Source: Hyphochytrium catenoides
Taxonomy: Eukaryota; Sar; Hyphochytriomycetes; Hyphochytriales; Hyphochytriaceae
NCBI GenBank assembly: GCA_900088475.1
Contig: FLMG01000350.1
Coordinates: forward strand, 60,608-124,607
Length of the DNA stretch: 64,000 bases
Direction of reading: 5' to 3'
Positions 1 through 15,000 of this stretch are shown here, piece after piece. The number at the start of each line of letters is the position of its first letter. The stretch's first letter is position 1. The notes under the pieces were generated by a model. That model had not been told where the DNA came from. It did no database searches and saw only the letters and a list, made by a program, of their open reading frames with translations. Position numbers and translations under genes: made by a program.

Positions 1-3000
1 ACTCGAGAAAGCGACGACGAAACCCTGCGGCTTGAAGAGCGAACCTTCGGACTCTTGCTCCAGCCGTTGATGAAGCTAGTGCAGGAAAAGACGAAGAGTT
101 TGAAGTATTCGTTAAAGCAACCCAACTTTCTGAAGGGAGACGTCACACAAAAGGAAATGGATGCATGGGCAGATTTGTTTCGGCTCTGTACTAGTCGAGC
201 AAACATTGCTAGCCACGCATTTGAATCCAGCTTTCTTTACTACTTGCTAGCGGTAAGCATTGATACTTTGCAGTTATTTCTCAAAGACTATTTTCAACCA
301 AAATTCAGCGCGTGTGTTCCGCAACTCTGGCCCACTCTCTCTTTGCTATTCTCACTAACCGGTATACCGCAGACACTTCATGAGTTTATGAGCTTCATCA
401 GTTCGCCTCAAGAAGCAAAATACTCATACGCCGGAGAGGGCCTCTTTGCGTCGGCAACCAGCTTCTTGCGCTGTGCGTCAGAAAGGGGTGTTGACTATCA
501 GCAGTTGCCGATTGGAGGCTCCTTTATAGACACAATGTTCAGGGCTATGCCCTCCAATCTGCAGGTAATAGGTTCATTTATATCGGGTACAGGTAGAATC
601 TTTACACCAGAAGTTTCAGGGCTCCATCCTGGCCTTACTTGAGAGTTTGTCTCGTCATGAAGATGGCAAGCGGGTCATATACAAATACCTTTCCCAGAAG
701 GAAGAAAAAGAGCGTGAGCTGCCGGGGATAAGAAAGCTTGTTTCCTTACTGAAAAGTAACCACCTGTCGCCCTTATTGACCCGGAGTCTCGCAGCTGAGC
801 AAGCTAGTGCGGCAGGTACCCATTCAATACCGCTGAGCGTCGAGTGCGGAAAAGAACTGACTGCTTGTCTCGGCTCCTTTAGCGCTGATTGCTAATTTAC
901 TGGTTGATAATACCTCCAACGGGCTCCGAACTTCCGCCATCGCACAGTCTTGGTATGATATGACTCATGTCCTTGACTCTAGCACGGTCATGACGCTTCT
1001 GAAGTGGCATTGTGACTTCCATATGGATGCATTGAATCTCGCACCCGAGGCTGACGGGACTTTGACAGAGCCAATTCTCCATGTCCGAAGGGTGGTAGTC
1101 CATTTGATCGGTTAGTGGCCGTGATTTGCTCTTCAGATTGCCTGCCATTTGACCCGACGTCATGTAGGTAGCTCGGTTCAGCTGTCACTGTCCTCCAAAG
1201 AGCTCCAGTGTGGCGGTAAATATGACTGTGTGTGGCCATCGTTAGAGGGCTATTATGAAATTAAGGCGATTCTTCTAAAGCTAATGGGTGCAATTATGGG
1301 TCTGGAATTCTTGTCCAAGCAAAAGGACGCCTCTGACCTTCACAAACCTATGACAACGCTCCTCGCAAGTCTATCAGAGTCCGACGCTAGAGTTAGGGAG
1401 TCTGCTAGTAAGATGTTGGTCTGCCTTTGGGCTAGCAGCTCCCCTGGAAGACACATCTTCCTTGACCCACCGCTAAGCACAGCAGAAAGACTGTTGGACG
1501 CCTCGGATATTGGCACTCGCTCAGAGGGATTACGAATTCTGATAGATTTAAGTTCAACCTTCATGCCAGCCCGAAAGGTTCTCGGAGAAAAGCTAGAACT
1601 TTTATTGGCTGCCATCCAAGGCGAATCTCTTCAGATGCGATTTCAGGTAAGTGCATCCTTGCCACAGATTATGAGTGAACAGCTCTTCATCCTTCTCTTC
1701 AATTTACCAGGGCTGGCGGGGCATTGTCTGCATAGCTGAGTTTGCAGAGACGTTCCTTAAGGAGCGGCTGTCGTTCGAGTTTCAGGTTTCAAAAGTGGGA
1801 AGCTACCTTCAGAATGTCTTGAAACTCGACTATCAAACACCTTCAGAAGCAGAATGGGCTAAGGAAAGTGCAATGGCTATCAAGGGGATGCAGCTTTTAG
1901 TTCTTCTAGGGCCAAGTAGCCTCAACAAGGCTTTCTTTGAATATCTACGCGTATTGATACTGTCTCTGGTGGAGTGTCTACGGCTCACAAGCCCCCCAAA
2001 TCAGCCCAGCATGGTCAACCAGAGAGCGATGGCCATCCTGCCACAGTACCTCCGGGCTGTGGCAATGCTTCTGACCTCGTTACCTACTTCCTCTAAGACA
2101 AGGGATATGGAGGCCATCTGTGACCTGCTGAACTCAAGTAACATATTGAGTAGTCTTGCTTTCACACTACGTCAATCTCAGGTGGAGAGCTTACTAATGT
2201 CTGTGCTGAAGGTGACGTTTTGGATAGCCAACGTCTCAGATACCTCTCAACTGTCTCCTGACTGTTTACAGTCGCTGATCACCTCCCTCATTGATATACT
2301 TCAAAGATTTTCTCTTACACCAATGGAAGCGCTGTCCCCGATCTCTCAACCTCTAGGTCTAGACATCCCCACCAACGTTAAGGCTCATGAGGATAACACG
2401 GCTCAATGTACTGATGCTAATCTCGCCTGCATATATATATGCATGGTATTACCTGTGCGAAACGCAAGGTGTAACGGTGAAGCTAGTGCTGTTCCCAGGC
2501 GTCCAGGTGCTTCCGCTGCGCGACCACAGATGAAAGCAATGGATGACCTTCCTAACCCGGACGCCTGTTCAATTACGTCCCTTGGCAGACCTATTGTTCA
2601 GCCAAAGAATGCACCCACGAATGGCGCTTCATTGCCGACAACGGACCCATCATTACCTAAGAATCCAGCATGGGTACAAGCGGCAAGGTCAGCGCAAGAT
2701 GATCTTCACACTAGGGTACTCTCCAGTCCAGCAGGCCACCACCGTGCCGACTGCACTGGCAAATCTAGCTGTCTAGAAGTAGTTGAACTATACTCCAAGC
2801 ATACACTGCGCCTTTATCATCTGGCGCTTCGAGTACTTGCAGTTATTACTGTCTCGTTGGATACCGCTCATCAAGTAGCGGACGATCTCACGGGAAGTAT
2901 TCATGTCAGCCGGACCTCTGAAGACCCAAGTGAAGGAAAAAACGCCAAACTATCGGCAAAAGTGATTTTTCAAAACTCAATAGCAGGCCTCAACTCCCTG

Positions 3001-6000
3001 ACTGGTTACCTCTACACTGTTCCTTGTTCCCCTCAAAGCAAATCTCCAGCTTCCGAAGAGAAAGGTATCTGGAGGTTGGTCAGGGAGATGCAGATGGATG
3101 CTTTGTGCATTCTGGCATCACTTCTTTGCAACAACGCCAACAAGATAGCTTTTGTCTCTCCTCAACATCGGCGCTCTCTAAGCAGGAAGGTCTACAGCTT
3201 TGAGGAGGAGACATTGCAAAAGGCATGGGGCCGATCTAACATTTTCGTTCTACCCCAACTTACTCGTCTCCTCTGCGACAGTAACAACCTGGAGACACAG
3301 GCATTGTCAATGGTCATTTTCGCTTCTCTTTTCTCCTATTCAGTATCGGCTGAGGTCGTCATACGATGGTCAGATGAAGATCCTTGGTTTGCAGAGATCG
3401 TCGAACGACGAAGCTGGTTCGGTAACAGCGAGACCTTTCGAAAGGAGATGTCTACAAGCAGTGCGAGGAAAACGTCAGCACGTCTTATAGAATTAGTCAT
3501 TCTGTTGATAGAGGAGAAAAGGGATGCTCCTCATCTGCGGGAACTCCTCTTTCTGGTGCTAGTAAAGGCGTCCGAATCGTTACCTAACTCTTTTGAGAAG
3601 AACACCTTTTTTTCCTTCCTAGTCGATAGATGTTCGGCACAGTGCTCTACTACGGAAATGTATATGCTGGCCAAGATCACGCGAAACATCTGCAGGATCA
3701 GGGGCTTACGCTTAGCCTTCCTTCGCTTTATCAATAGCGGCTCGGGCCAATTTTTGAGCGAACTCGCCCGAGGATTGCAATATCAAAGTGAGGCAGTTCA
3801 AGGGGCCGTCATGGAAGGCTTATTGGTCCTTGGCCAAGGGAACTTGAGGTGGGACAAGGATACAGCGAAACAAGTGGTCTTCAAATGGATGTACAACGCT
3901 TTTTCCATGAAGAGGAGGCTCCAACCTCGAAGGCTCTTTCAAGCAAGAGACGTCTCGAACGTGACCAACAGCTCTTCACATTTGCCTGCGGTTATAGAGG
4001 TGATAATGAGCACTTGCCCGGCGGACCTCCAAGAGGGCATTACTAGGTTGACCCCTTGGGATAATTCTACGGAGTGGCTCTACATAAAGCTTTTTCACCT
4101 TTGGAGTCTACAAACCCAATGTTCATTCAACGTGTTAAAGGGTCGGGATCATGATAATAACAGCGGCCAAATCTCCTTCGATGTCAAGCATATTGCGCTG
4201 AAGACGCCAGTGGCTTATCTATTGCGCCAATGCCGGAGTCAGGTCATTTCATTGGAGCAGCTCCTCTTGGTCTTTGCATCTTATACGCCTGTCATGGCTG
4301 CCCAGTTGAAGTTCAAAGACATTCTCAGCTTCGTCCTAAAAGTGGAGGATGAGATGAAGAGCCCAACACTGAACTTATTTCGGCTTGCTTGCCTAGGGAT
4401 CCACCTCTCTAAGCTTCTAAACGGCTCATGCTTGGAGGATTCACCACCATTACCCGCATTTGTCCATATCTTCATGGTAGTGAAGCAGTTTGTAGACCTT
4501 GCTAATCAGAAGCAAGAAAAGATGTTGCTCAGAATAGGCTTTTGGCTAATCGCACTCTATGGGTCAATCTGCCACGCTAATGGAGTGTATAATACGGTAG
4601 GAGACGCCTATTCTCTTCCTCAGCCAGACGTGAAGGGAATCCTGACTACCCTAGAAAACGAGTTGAAAGGAGACCTAGATATGAAACTATGCAACCGTTA
4701 TGCCCAAGGCTTAGGGAGCGCCTTGCCGGTTTCATGCAATCAGAACTTTCCATCTCGGCGATCAATGGTGCTGGAAGCTGGAGTGGCTCTAGTAGAGCTG
4801 GTGCGAGCGGACTACGTGAATGATTGGATTAGTTCTCCTGAGATGACGGAGTCTTTGCTTGGATTGGTTTGCTGCCGGTCGTCTGGAATTGACGCCCCTA
4901 AATGTCTCAGGCTCACACTGAGCCTATTACAACTGCACTTCGAGGTCTGGGGAGTCAAAGTTCAGGCTTGTCCGAAACCTGTATCTGCTTGCCGGGTCCT
5001 TGATTTGGGAATGGAGATTGGTGCAGTTTGGCAGCATCTGGACCACCCACAATGGAGAACACAGCTAGCCGCCATGAGACTCCTCCTTCAGGCACTTAAA
5101 ACAGAGATAACTTGTAACTGTACGATGTCTCCTACACAATTCCTCTCGGATTGGCTCATTAGCCTGGGCTCATTTCGTGATGGCTGGGGCCACCTGAGCC
5201 TAGAGACACAGTGTTCTTTGGGCAAGCTCAGAGAATCAGCGCTAAATAGTGGAAATATCCTTGATCAACCTGAATTAGTCACACCGTGCGTGTCGATGGC
5301 ATTGCTCATGAAGATACCACCATTTTCGGCGCTACCTTCAGGCACACTATATGCCCTGGCTGGATTAGCATCAGTCAAACGGCTTTCTGTGGCAGAAAAG
5401 TTGGAGGTAATGCATGAGCTGATAATCGTTCTTACCGGCTCCATAGAATTTTCTTGCCAGAGCATCTTGTACACGCAGGATGAAGCGTCACTCAGGGCCC
5501 ATGAGCTAGGTCCTGGTGGATTTTATAGTCTTGCTATCGTACGTCCCGACGCTCGGAGTATAGCGTTTACCGCAAAGCAAAATGATACCCGGGTTCTTAG
5601 TATAAGCGGTGAAAGTCTGACTGCTGCTCTACCCCCCAACTACCTCTACTTATTCCTGAAAAGCAGCTTTAGCGGCCCAGACTCAACTCAGCGGATCCAA
5701 GGGACTTCCCTGGCGCCTATTGACTATGTACTCCATATCATCAAAGATGCGTTATCCAACCCGAGGCTGGACAACTCAGGCGTCGCTTTGGAACTGCTGT
5801 CCTTTCTTGCCAAAGAAGAAGTATTTCTCGTCCGGATGCTGACCTACGAAAGACTATTCTCCAGAAGTCTGGCTGGTATATTGGACTTATATAGTCCCGG
5901 ATCTGCAGCAAGTTTACATTTTCTGGACTTCGTGCTACACACAGAGGCCGGATACCGGCAACGGAGCTTGTTCGCCAATTTGGGTGTCCCATCTTTCAGA

Positions 6001-9000
6001 ATCCACATAGGGGAGGAGAGAGCTATTCCCCTACCTATTCTTCTGTTGGCACTTTTCAAGAGGTACTCGGAAGATCCTTGGAGGGCAGTGATATTACGAG
6101 TACTATGCAAGCTTACTCGTGAGTCTCAAACGTCAACGGTACCGGAACGAAGTCTCATTCCTCCTGAAAAGTGGGACATCGAGGATGTCCGGGTCATAAC
6201 CCAGACCTTCCTATCACCAGGGTGCCACACGGAAGTGCGACTGGACGCTGTCTCCATTATGGACAGCCTAGTAACCCACAAGGCGGGTTTTTGTAGCCCT
6301 AAGGTCTCCTCCATTGGAGGATGGAAGGATGATTGGCCAGTCGTGACTGAACCCACCATCAAATCACTTGATCCCACCATCGAATCACTTGATGAGAAGC
6401 ATTTCGGGGCGAGGGAGGAGAGACAAGCTCTAATTTTGGGGTTACTATTCACTCTGGAAGAGGTCCAAGGGGACTCCGCTATATCAGGCACAGCAGAACG
6501 ATTATGGTCAAGTGTTGAAATTACGAGAGAAGCTGTTCAGTCAGAAGAGCAAATGATGTCACTCTATTGTGTTCATGTCATCCACATCCTCCATAATCTG
6601 ACTGCAAGTAGGGCCTTTGCGGACCTGTGGTTAGGAGAGGATACTCGTAGATCCCTCCTGTCACCCTTCAGATTGCTGGTCCACCTGAACCGGAAAGCCT
6701 TGATTGACGGAAGCGACGGCACTCCAGCAAAAAGCAGGCTATTGAAGGAAGTAATGACTCTGATTGCTCGCTTCATTGATTGCAGTTTACCGTTCGAATC
6801 ACAGTTGAAGACTTCTACCGCTGTCCTAAATGAAGGTCGTCTGGTTCCACTCTTAAATCGTTACATGGCCAAAGGAGGAGAGCATTTTCGCTTAGCCGCG
6901 TTATTGTGTCGTGATATCTACCTGATATCGCGAGAGACACCCGGCCTTGAACCCTCGGACGCAGATGTTACGACCACTCTGCTTATGATCAAGTCATTGA
7001 TCTCGGATTTATGTTTGCAGCCGGATTCGGCCACACTGCTCCACCGGGGCGCTTATGCTTTGGCGGTTGCCGAATCGCTACTAGCTACCAGAGCGAATGG
7101 AAAGAGGTTCATAGGCTGTGGGCTCCTTGCACAGCTCTTGTCACTCTTAAGCGCGGTTACCGAGAAGTTAAGATTGTCAGAAGCAGCGGAAAAAACTGGC
7201 CCTTTACATTGCGCATCGGACTTCGTCCGACTTCTTCGTAATCTTTATCGACTTCTCACTTGCCTAGAGACATCCATTCGCGGTGTGGGACCTTTCTTAG
7301 CAAGGGATCCAGGACTGTCAATATGCAGCTGGACAGTACCCTTGTGGCATCTTTCGCAGGATCCCAGCTTGTCGTTCGGCCCTGATCTTCTTTGCCTCGT
7401 CCACTCTCTGACTCTATATAGCGAGAGCTTCAGACGCAATGTAGGTAGATTAGCCAGCAGCTCTACATCTCCGCTGCTAGTAACCCCCCTACGGCCCGAA
7501 GATGCTTTCCTCTTGCTTCTATTGCGCCTTTTCAGGGACTTATCTGTGCGATCCAAGCCAGGAGCCGATGTAATGGAACTATACGTGTGTGATGCTTTTG
7601 TCTTGCTGGCCGCTATACCTGCAGTTTCTAGCGCAATCGCAGGTTCTGCTGAAGCCCAATTGTGGGACTTGGTAGCGGTGCTGCGGTCATCTGGTCGTAT
7701 TGAACAGCTCGTTAAGCTCCTTCGCAGCTTATCGTCGAACCAAACAATGCGTCAGATGCTAACCTTCTCGAGCCTTCCCTATGGGCGGTTAGGCCTCGAC
7801 AAGGAGGAGGGTAAGCCAGCCGGACTTAAGGAGTGTTATCGAATGCTCCTGAATGAGATATTCCAGGACGCAGATGTCGTCAAGCTTTCCAACCTCAGCT
7901 ATCTTCTACTGCAAGGGCTACAATTAACTCCAAGTGAGGTTGTAAAAGACATATTCTCAATTATGGATCCTGTCTCTATGCAACGATTCTGCGACACTTT
8001 TGAGGGTTTGCAATCAATGCAGGGGACCAACAGCGCTGGAGTTCTAAGTCTTTCCTGTGCATTAGCGTATATGATGGGAAAGAGTATCCTCTACTGGAAG
8101 AACCGCTTTACCACCAAGCAAATTATGGTGGCAAAGAGTGCTCTTCTCCTCTGTCTGAGATCCTTTGATGGGACTTGTGCCTCAAACCGGGATCTTTCGT
8201 CCCTGCAATCACTACAAGAGATTGATGCTGAAGCTGTGATAAGAAGCTCCGTTCTGGAGTGTGTAGGGTCAATGATGGAGTTCTGTTCCGACGATATCAC
8301 GCTGGTTAAGCAGCTCATCTCATCGTGGACTTCATGTGTGCCCAAAGGTCTTACTGGGCTTCTTCATCACATACTTGAAGGTAAGGCAGGGTGCTTCCTA
8401 TCGGGCTCCCTTACCTTGAAAGCCACCATCTAAGTCACAATCTTTGGCTTTCATTCAGCTTTAGCAGGAAAAAGTCATTCACTTACGTCGGACGGAACCT
8501 TCTTGGCAGGCCTCAAGAGCATTCTATCATTTCTGTTAGCTTCCACTTCCATTTTGCACACCAAGCAGCGGGATTGCCAGAACTTGTGGCGACGCACAGG
8601 CCTCCTGGATATACTCACGCAGCTATTACTGAGTGGAATTCTGCCCCAACCGCTGCAGGTAAATTCTTGTCCCTTGAACTTAAATATCTCCACGTTCACA
8701 GCATCTAATCCCGACGGAAGCTCTTCCATCTTATCAGTTGGGCCTGTGAGGAAAATGGAGATAGCCTTGTTTTGGTGGGGGAGACACAGAATGGAGCAAT
8801 TCTCAAGCTCCTTCTGGAGACGATTGAGACCAAACAGGCTGATATGAGCCCGGATCTTAAGGAACACGTGAGGGTTCTAACGGCTTTGGCTTGCACACCC
8901 AAGAATGCATATAGGTGTCAAAAGCTAGGAGTTTGTTCCGTTATTCGCAGAGCTTTCCTTCAAAGCTTGCAGGATGGGGGAGATGTGAGTGTCGCGTACG

Positions 9001-12000
9001 AGGTCAGTCCAATTTACAAGGTGAATGGCACATAGAGAACGACCACTCAGAACACCTCCCAGCTGCTGCTACTGTTGTCCTCCCTTGTCCGAAACTGTAG
9101 CACTCTCGCAGAAGAGCTTCTAATACAGGATAACAACGTTGTGAGACTACTGATAGACCCAGCAAGACCTTATCTACTGCCAATAGGGTGTGAGACTCTC
9201 TGGAGGTGAGCCGTGTCCTTTCGTGAAGCATATGTGATCACTTACAACTAAACTTTTCATCTACAAGCGCGCTACTCAACGTTCAAAGCTTGCAAAGAGA
9301 GAGTTTCGCAAACGATTTCAGGCTAGACGGTGATGAAAACCTAATCATCCGTACCGCCACCCTCATTGTGGCTCATCGAAAGAGTTACAACTCCTCAATT
9401 GACACGTCCCTCAAGACAACCCCAAAAAGAGAGTTCGAGGAAAACTCCGATACCCAAGCGAGTACTTGTCTCTTACTCGAAAGCTTAGGTGGCATTCTGT
9501 CGTGCCTTTTTACAGCCCCAACCCATTGTTCCAGTTTCCTGGCATTGAAGATATCCTCTACCGTTATAGAGTGCATATACCAGAGCTATGAAGACGGCGC
9601 AATTGGTGATGTTGGTGTCCACTGGTTGGCCATCCTTGCTTCCCAAAGGTATGGATGCAACTTACACGGAGAGAGGGGAACCAAAGTATAGGCTTTGGAT
9701 AATCGTTATCACCACCAGGTTCGCAACCTTGAAGGAAAGTGTTGTTCTCCTCTCAAGTCTCATTGGGCCATTTTTTCGGGATTCCATGGCCTCACGTACA
9801 TCACAACTATGCAGCAAGTGTCTCTCACTCTTCTTTAGTGCTCATGCTGAGATGGTAAGAGGGTCTTCAATCATGTCTTTGCGACAGGTCACTTATTCTA
9901 GAATTTCAAGGTCCCGATAATACTCGGTGAGCTTAGAGAGCCCCCTCCTGACTCTTCGTCTTGGGAATTGTGGCTAGTCAAGAATCTCGTAAGTCGATTT
10001 GAGGCTTCCTCTATGGGAGAGAGAGTTCAAGCTATCTCAGCACTCTGCGCCCTGGTGCGAGCGCACAAGAAGGATTTGTCAGACGCTTTTGACATCGCGA
10101 AGAAGGGTATTATATCGGCTTTATCATGTCTTTGCCACATCCCAGGCACCATCTCTGCAGACAATATTCAGAGTAAATTCACCATCTTCCTTCCCTCAGC
10201 TAGCCAAGCGGGTTTTGGTACTTATGGTATGCACCCGAGAGAGTACTTCCATGCGCGTTTGCTGGGTGAGGGGACTCACGACGTAGACGAACGTTTGGTG
10301 TTGTTGGATCTCTACGTGACGCTGGGGAACCAATTGACGGATGCCAATGCAAACTCTCTTTCTAATCAGAGAAGCAGGGCCCATTTGCACGAATTTGCTA
10401 GTCTTCTGCTTGCTGCCCTACGGCCCTACTATTCGATGGAGATCGCGGCATTTAAAAATTATGATCCAGTGGCAGGTCCCCACGTTCTGCGCTCACTTCA
10501 GAGACCTCAGGTGTTGTTTTATGATCCCCTCCGCTGGACACTTAGTGCGATAGAAGCCCTATCACGAGGGATCGTCAGCAACGAGTTATCATCACAGAAG
10601 CTATTGACTGCTGAATACCTCGTTCTGCTAACCGATTATCTCCACACTCACCACCAGGACCTTTGTGCTCAGGTAAGCATCGGATTTGTCGTGTTCAGCT
10701 GAATGCTCAGCCCCGTGCTCACTTCTGTTGGCCTTGCAGTCCATGAAGCTGTTGCAGGTTGGTTGCACCCGGAACAACTTCGTAATAGAGCGTTTCAGAC
10801 ACATAGTGGTCGGCCGTAGGATTCCCTATGCATTGACTGGGTTTCTTAAGCCTGTGCAAGTGCGCATAAGTCTAGCGGTAAGACCACAGACGTCGGTTAA
10901 AGGGTCGGTACCCCTTATCAACCTAAAAATCTACACTTCAATCACGGTTTCGGAGGAAGGCCGGTGTTTGGCATTGGATCTACTGGAAATAATTTGCACT
11001 CCAACTTCTTTATTAGCAGAGGTGCGAGATCAAGGACCTGGAGAGTTGTCGGAGACGCTTCGTCTAGTGTCGGCATTGCATCTACATGTTTCTTCTCTTA
11101 GAGTTGGACACAAAGCATCGGGCCCTCAACAAACGAAGATGTTAAGACAACTATCTGATATCATGGGCCACTTCGTACAGGCCCATTATCGAAAGGTTTC
11201 AAGCCTCCAATACCAGCTGCTCCAACATAACCTTGGACTACTTCTCTCTGACCTCCTGCGAGTGCTCGTCTTCAACTCTTTATGCCACGAGCGAGAACTG
11301 GAAGCATTTGTGCTGAGGATATTACAAAGATTATTAGAGCTAGACTCCGAGCTATTCGAGATTGCTCGTACGACCTCCTGGGTAAGGGCTGCAGAAAGCC
11401 GCAATCAAATTACTCCCATGCATCCTGAGCAAGGCTTCATCCATCCAACCACCGTCGCAAGAACTTGGCTAATTCAGCGGCTCAGCCAATCCGTTTCTTG
11501 TGAGTATCCGGCAGTGTCTATCCTCAGCATTCTGGCACACCTGCCTCCGACCTCTCTGCTAGAGATAGAAGGAGAATCCGCAAAGCAAATTGGGACAGTA
11601 ACCTATCAACTCGTGCAGACTCTACTTAATGCCGCTTCCAAGTCAGGATGTTCTCATTCGGCTCAGCTGGCTTCATGGCTGATAGTCTTTCTTCGAAGGG
11701 TCCAGAGTTCTACTAGCGAAGGTCTTTGGTTCATAACTGATAGTATGCTCCAAGGTTTAGCCGAGCTCTACCTGCAACCGATATCCAGCCATCTTGGTCA
11801 GATGCCAGGTGTTCCTTTCCATAGTCGTGAGTTTCTGTGCCTGGTCAGGGATACTCTGTCAGGTGCGCCTATGTCTGCCAAGCTTCCTTTTTGGGCACGA
11901 TTGCAAACTTATGGCGAAAGGCTCCAGACTGGTGTTGGTACCACTACCAGCTTTGATATTGCGGCTTCTCATCTACTAGAGGATAGGCTATGCAAGCACC

Positions 12001-15000
12001 TGTTCCTCAGTCTGAGGTTTCACGCGAACAGGTCAAGCAACGCTATCAAACGGATTTTGAGCCCAGACCTCGATGAGAATCATCTGGAAGGTTCGGGTGA
12101 TGACAGATTGTCAAACGCTGCAGAGTCTGCGGTAGTGGTAGTCGAGCTATCAGGGTTTTTGCAAAAGTCGTTGGAGGATCACCATTTTCTAGCCATTCTG
12201 AGGGAAGACAATGTCAATGATCTCCTCTCTTCCTTAGGCTGCTTGAAAGCCACTTATCTCCTGGCGGATCACCAGATAGGGGCGGAAGGAACACGTGCAG
12301 TGCCAAAAAGCTTGGCCATGTGTCTTAGTGGCCTAAGACGAGCTTTACAGGAATGTTTAGCTTTCGCTAGGCATCTTGCAACAGCCAAGAGTTCGAGAAA
12401 CCTACGTGCTTGCATTCTACCATTGCAGGAATTTGAGGTCATCGATATCCTATCGCTGCCATCTGCCATTAGGATGTTTGCTGGTCAATGCTGTACGCCC
12501 AATAGCAAAGGGAAAGATTTTCTTGAACCACTTCATAGCTTTGTGTCCTCCATCCGACGTGCCTCTTGTTTTTCAAAGGTTAGAAGTGCGTGGTCTGAGT
12601 ACCACGTTCTCCTTATGCATAAGCTGTTGGCAAAGATCCTCTACACTATGAGCGACAGGGGCCCCCACACCTCGTCTCTTCTCTATTACCTGTCTCACGT
12701 GCTCTACGAGGGTGTCAGGCCGAAAGAGGAGAGCATTATCTCGCGGTGTTTGGACTTTCAGGAACATCCGGAAGTAAAAAGCACCTTTATGGAAGTTACT
12801 ATGTGGGGGATACGATGCCTTCAAAGACCCAGCCAAGATCAAACAGTACCCGAGGTGTCAATACATGTGAGTGCTGCTTTAGCTACCGTCCAAATAGGTA
12901 TGAATGCCGTTTGGCTGATGTGTCTGCTTGCGAATTGGACACACGTAGGTGAAAGCAAGAGTCAAAGACGATGCTACGACCCATCTGTCAGAGGTTGGCG
13001 GCATCATAGTGAACAAGCCCTTTTCGGTGCATGATGAAATGGAGTACATACTCAAGCGCCCGTGGATGTTCCCAGTGGAATCCGTTTCGAGACTTGGCGC
13101 TAAAAAGATCGTCACTCTGGACTTTGTGCTCTCAATGCGAGTAGGGGGCAGACAAGGCTCAAGTGTCGCTCAAGCTGAGATCGAAATTCCTGAGAGTGTT
13201 TCGCCTGAAAAGGCTAGGTCGCACTGTCAGTATTTGGAAACAACTCTTGAGGGGCCCGTGGAAATGGGCTGCAGATGGAAGCTATGGTACACGATCACTT
13301 TTGGTGACCAATTCCCAACACTTAGTGAAGTATCAGTTACTCCACTATTCAATGGTACCAAGCAAAAGGCAGCTGCAGCTCTTCCACGTAGCCTCTTAGG
13401 ACGTTTAGTTTATACTTCCCTCGCTCTGAAGGACCCATCCTTCCAGCATGATGTCTTTTCGACATTGAAAGAGCTCCTTCATTCACGTCGCAACGCAACG
13501 GAATTCCTCCAGTTGAAAATCACGGAGATTATCGTTGAGGCCTCAGGGCTCAAAGATTATCACACCCAGACCCAGGTTATCCTCCTCCTTTATAAGGTCT
13601 CATGTCTGCTCCTTAACGCGCATGACAAGGAGGAAATAGACCAGCCCGCTGCCATTTGCAAGCTTTTTCAAGCCCTCATGTCCTTGGAACGATTATGGCT
13701 TACGGAACCTTGGGGTAATCACCAACTCAACGATGACAAGGGCTCCTTGCTTCTCATAAGACGCCGTTTGCAAGCCGCACAGGGTCTGGTTCGAAACGCC
13801 ACAGCCCTCATCTGCGGCCTTCTACCCGAACCTGAAAGTCAGCTGGACGAGGAAGAAGTGATGGTGAAAGCGCCGGCAAAGGAAGTGCATGATTTATTCT
13901 CAGCTGTGAAGGTAAGGCGCATGTGAAGGTAAGGCGCATCGACACTTCGTTATGCTCACACATATTTACTCCTATTCTAGGGGATGGTATGGCACCGAGA
14001 GGGAGCAAGTATGTTGAACGGACCTACCCCATCTGAAGCATCGCTTAAGGGGCACGCTGCGACTATGGCCACACGAATGCTACTTACCCAATTGGGTTTT
14101 GTTTACCGACTATGCATTGTAGCTGAAGTAGGACAGGTTGGCCCATCTGGAAGCAGCTTCGTTGCCTTAAGCCCTGCGGTTCTGTGTCATATATCTTCTT
14201 ACGAGGCTAACTATAGTGAGCAGGATCTCGACGAGACTAAGAGACAGAGAGAGGAAGGCTGCGAGATTATCAGTGGTTGCCTTCTCATGCTTGCTTGTCA
14301 TCCGTACTTGCGTGGCGAGCTGGTCTCTCATCCGTCATGGGTGGCCTTAGAGAAATTTGTTATCCTGGCAGTACAGGATGACCTACAGGGAGTCATAGAG
14401 TTTTCAGGAGCCATGCTCCGCCTCATGCAATCTCCATATACGAGGGCTAAAATATGTACTGATGGATTCGTTGTCCTTCTTCTGCTCTTGGCCCTGACAC
14501 TAGACAAGGTAAGAATGTTGTCAGCTATGAGTAACGTAGTATCTAACCTTGGCAAACAGCTTGAAAGCCCCAGTTCAAGTGACGTGGTGCATTGTGGGCC
14601 CTTACTTCAGGCTGCCTCTCACTGCTTGGTGTCCATTTTCCTTATTGCGATGGATAACAAAACTTTACCGTTGCTTTTGCAACCACAAACTCTTAAGAGT
14701 GAAAACCAGTGCTTCTTACGGAGACAGTCTAAGAAGTCTCCGTTTCTCTCACTTAAGCTCCACGCGCTTCCATTGGTACTGAGAAGTCTGAAGGCGCAAC
14801 ATAGTTCTATGTGGCGAAATGTGGCAGCCGGAATAGTTTCTAGGTTAGTAGACTTTTTGACCCTCGATGAGCTTCGTATGCAGATAGATTGTGGAACCAG
14901 TGAACTTGGCACTGACGACATTGAAAAAGCCTTTGAGGTGGGTTTGCAGCGCTGCTTACTACTAAAAAGCGGCAGGTCACCTGCACTTGTCGATGACTCT

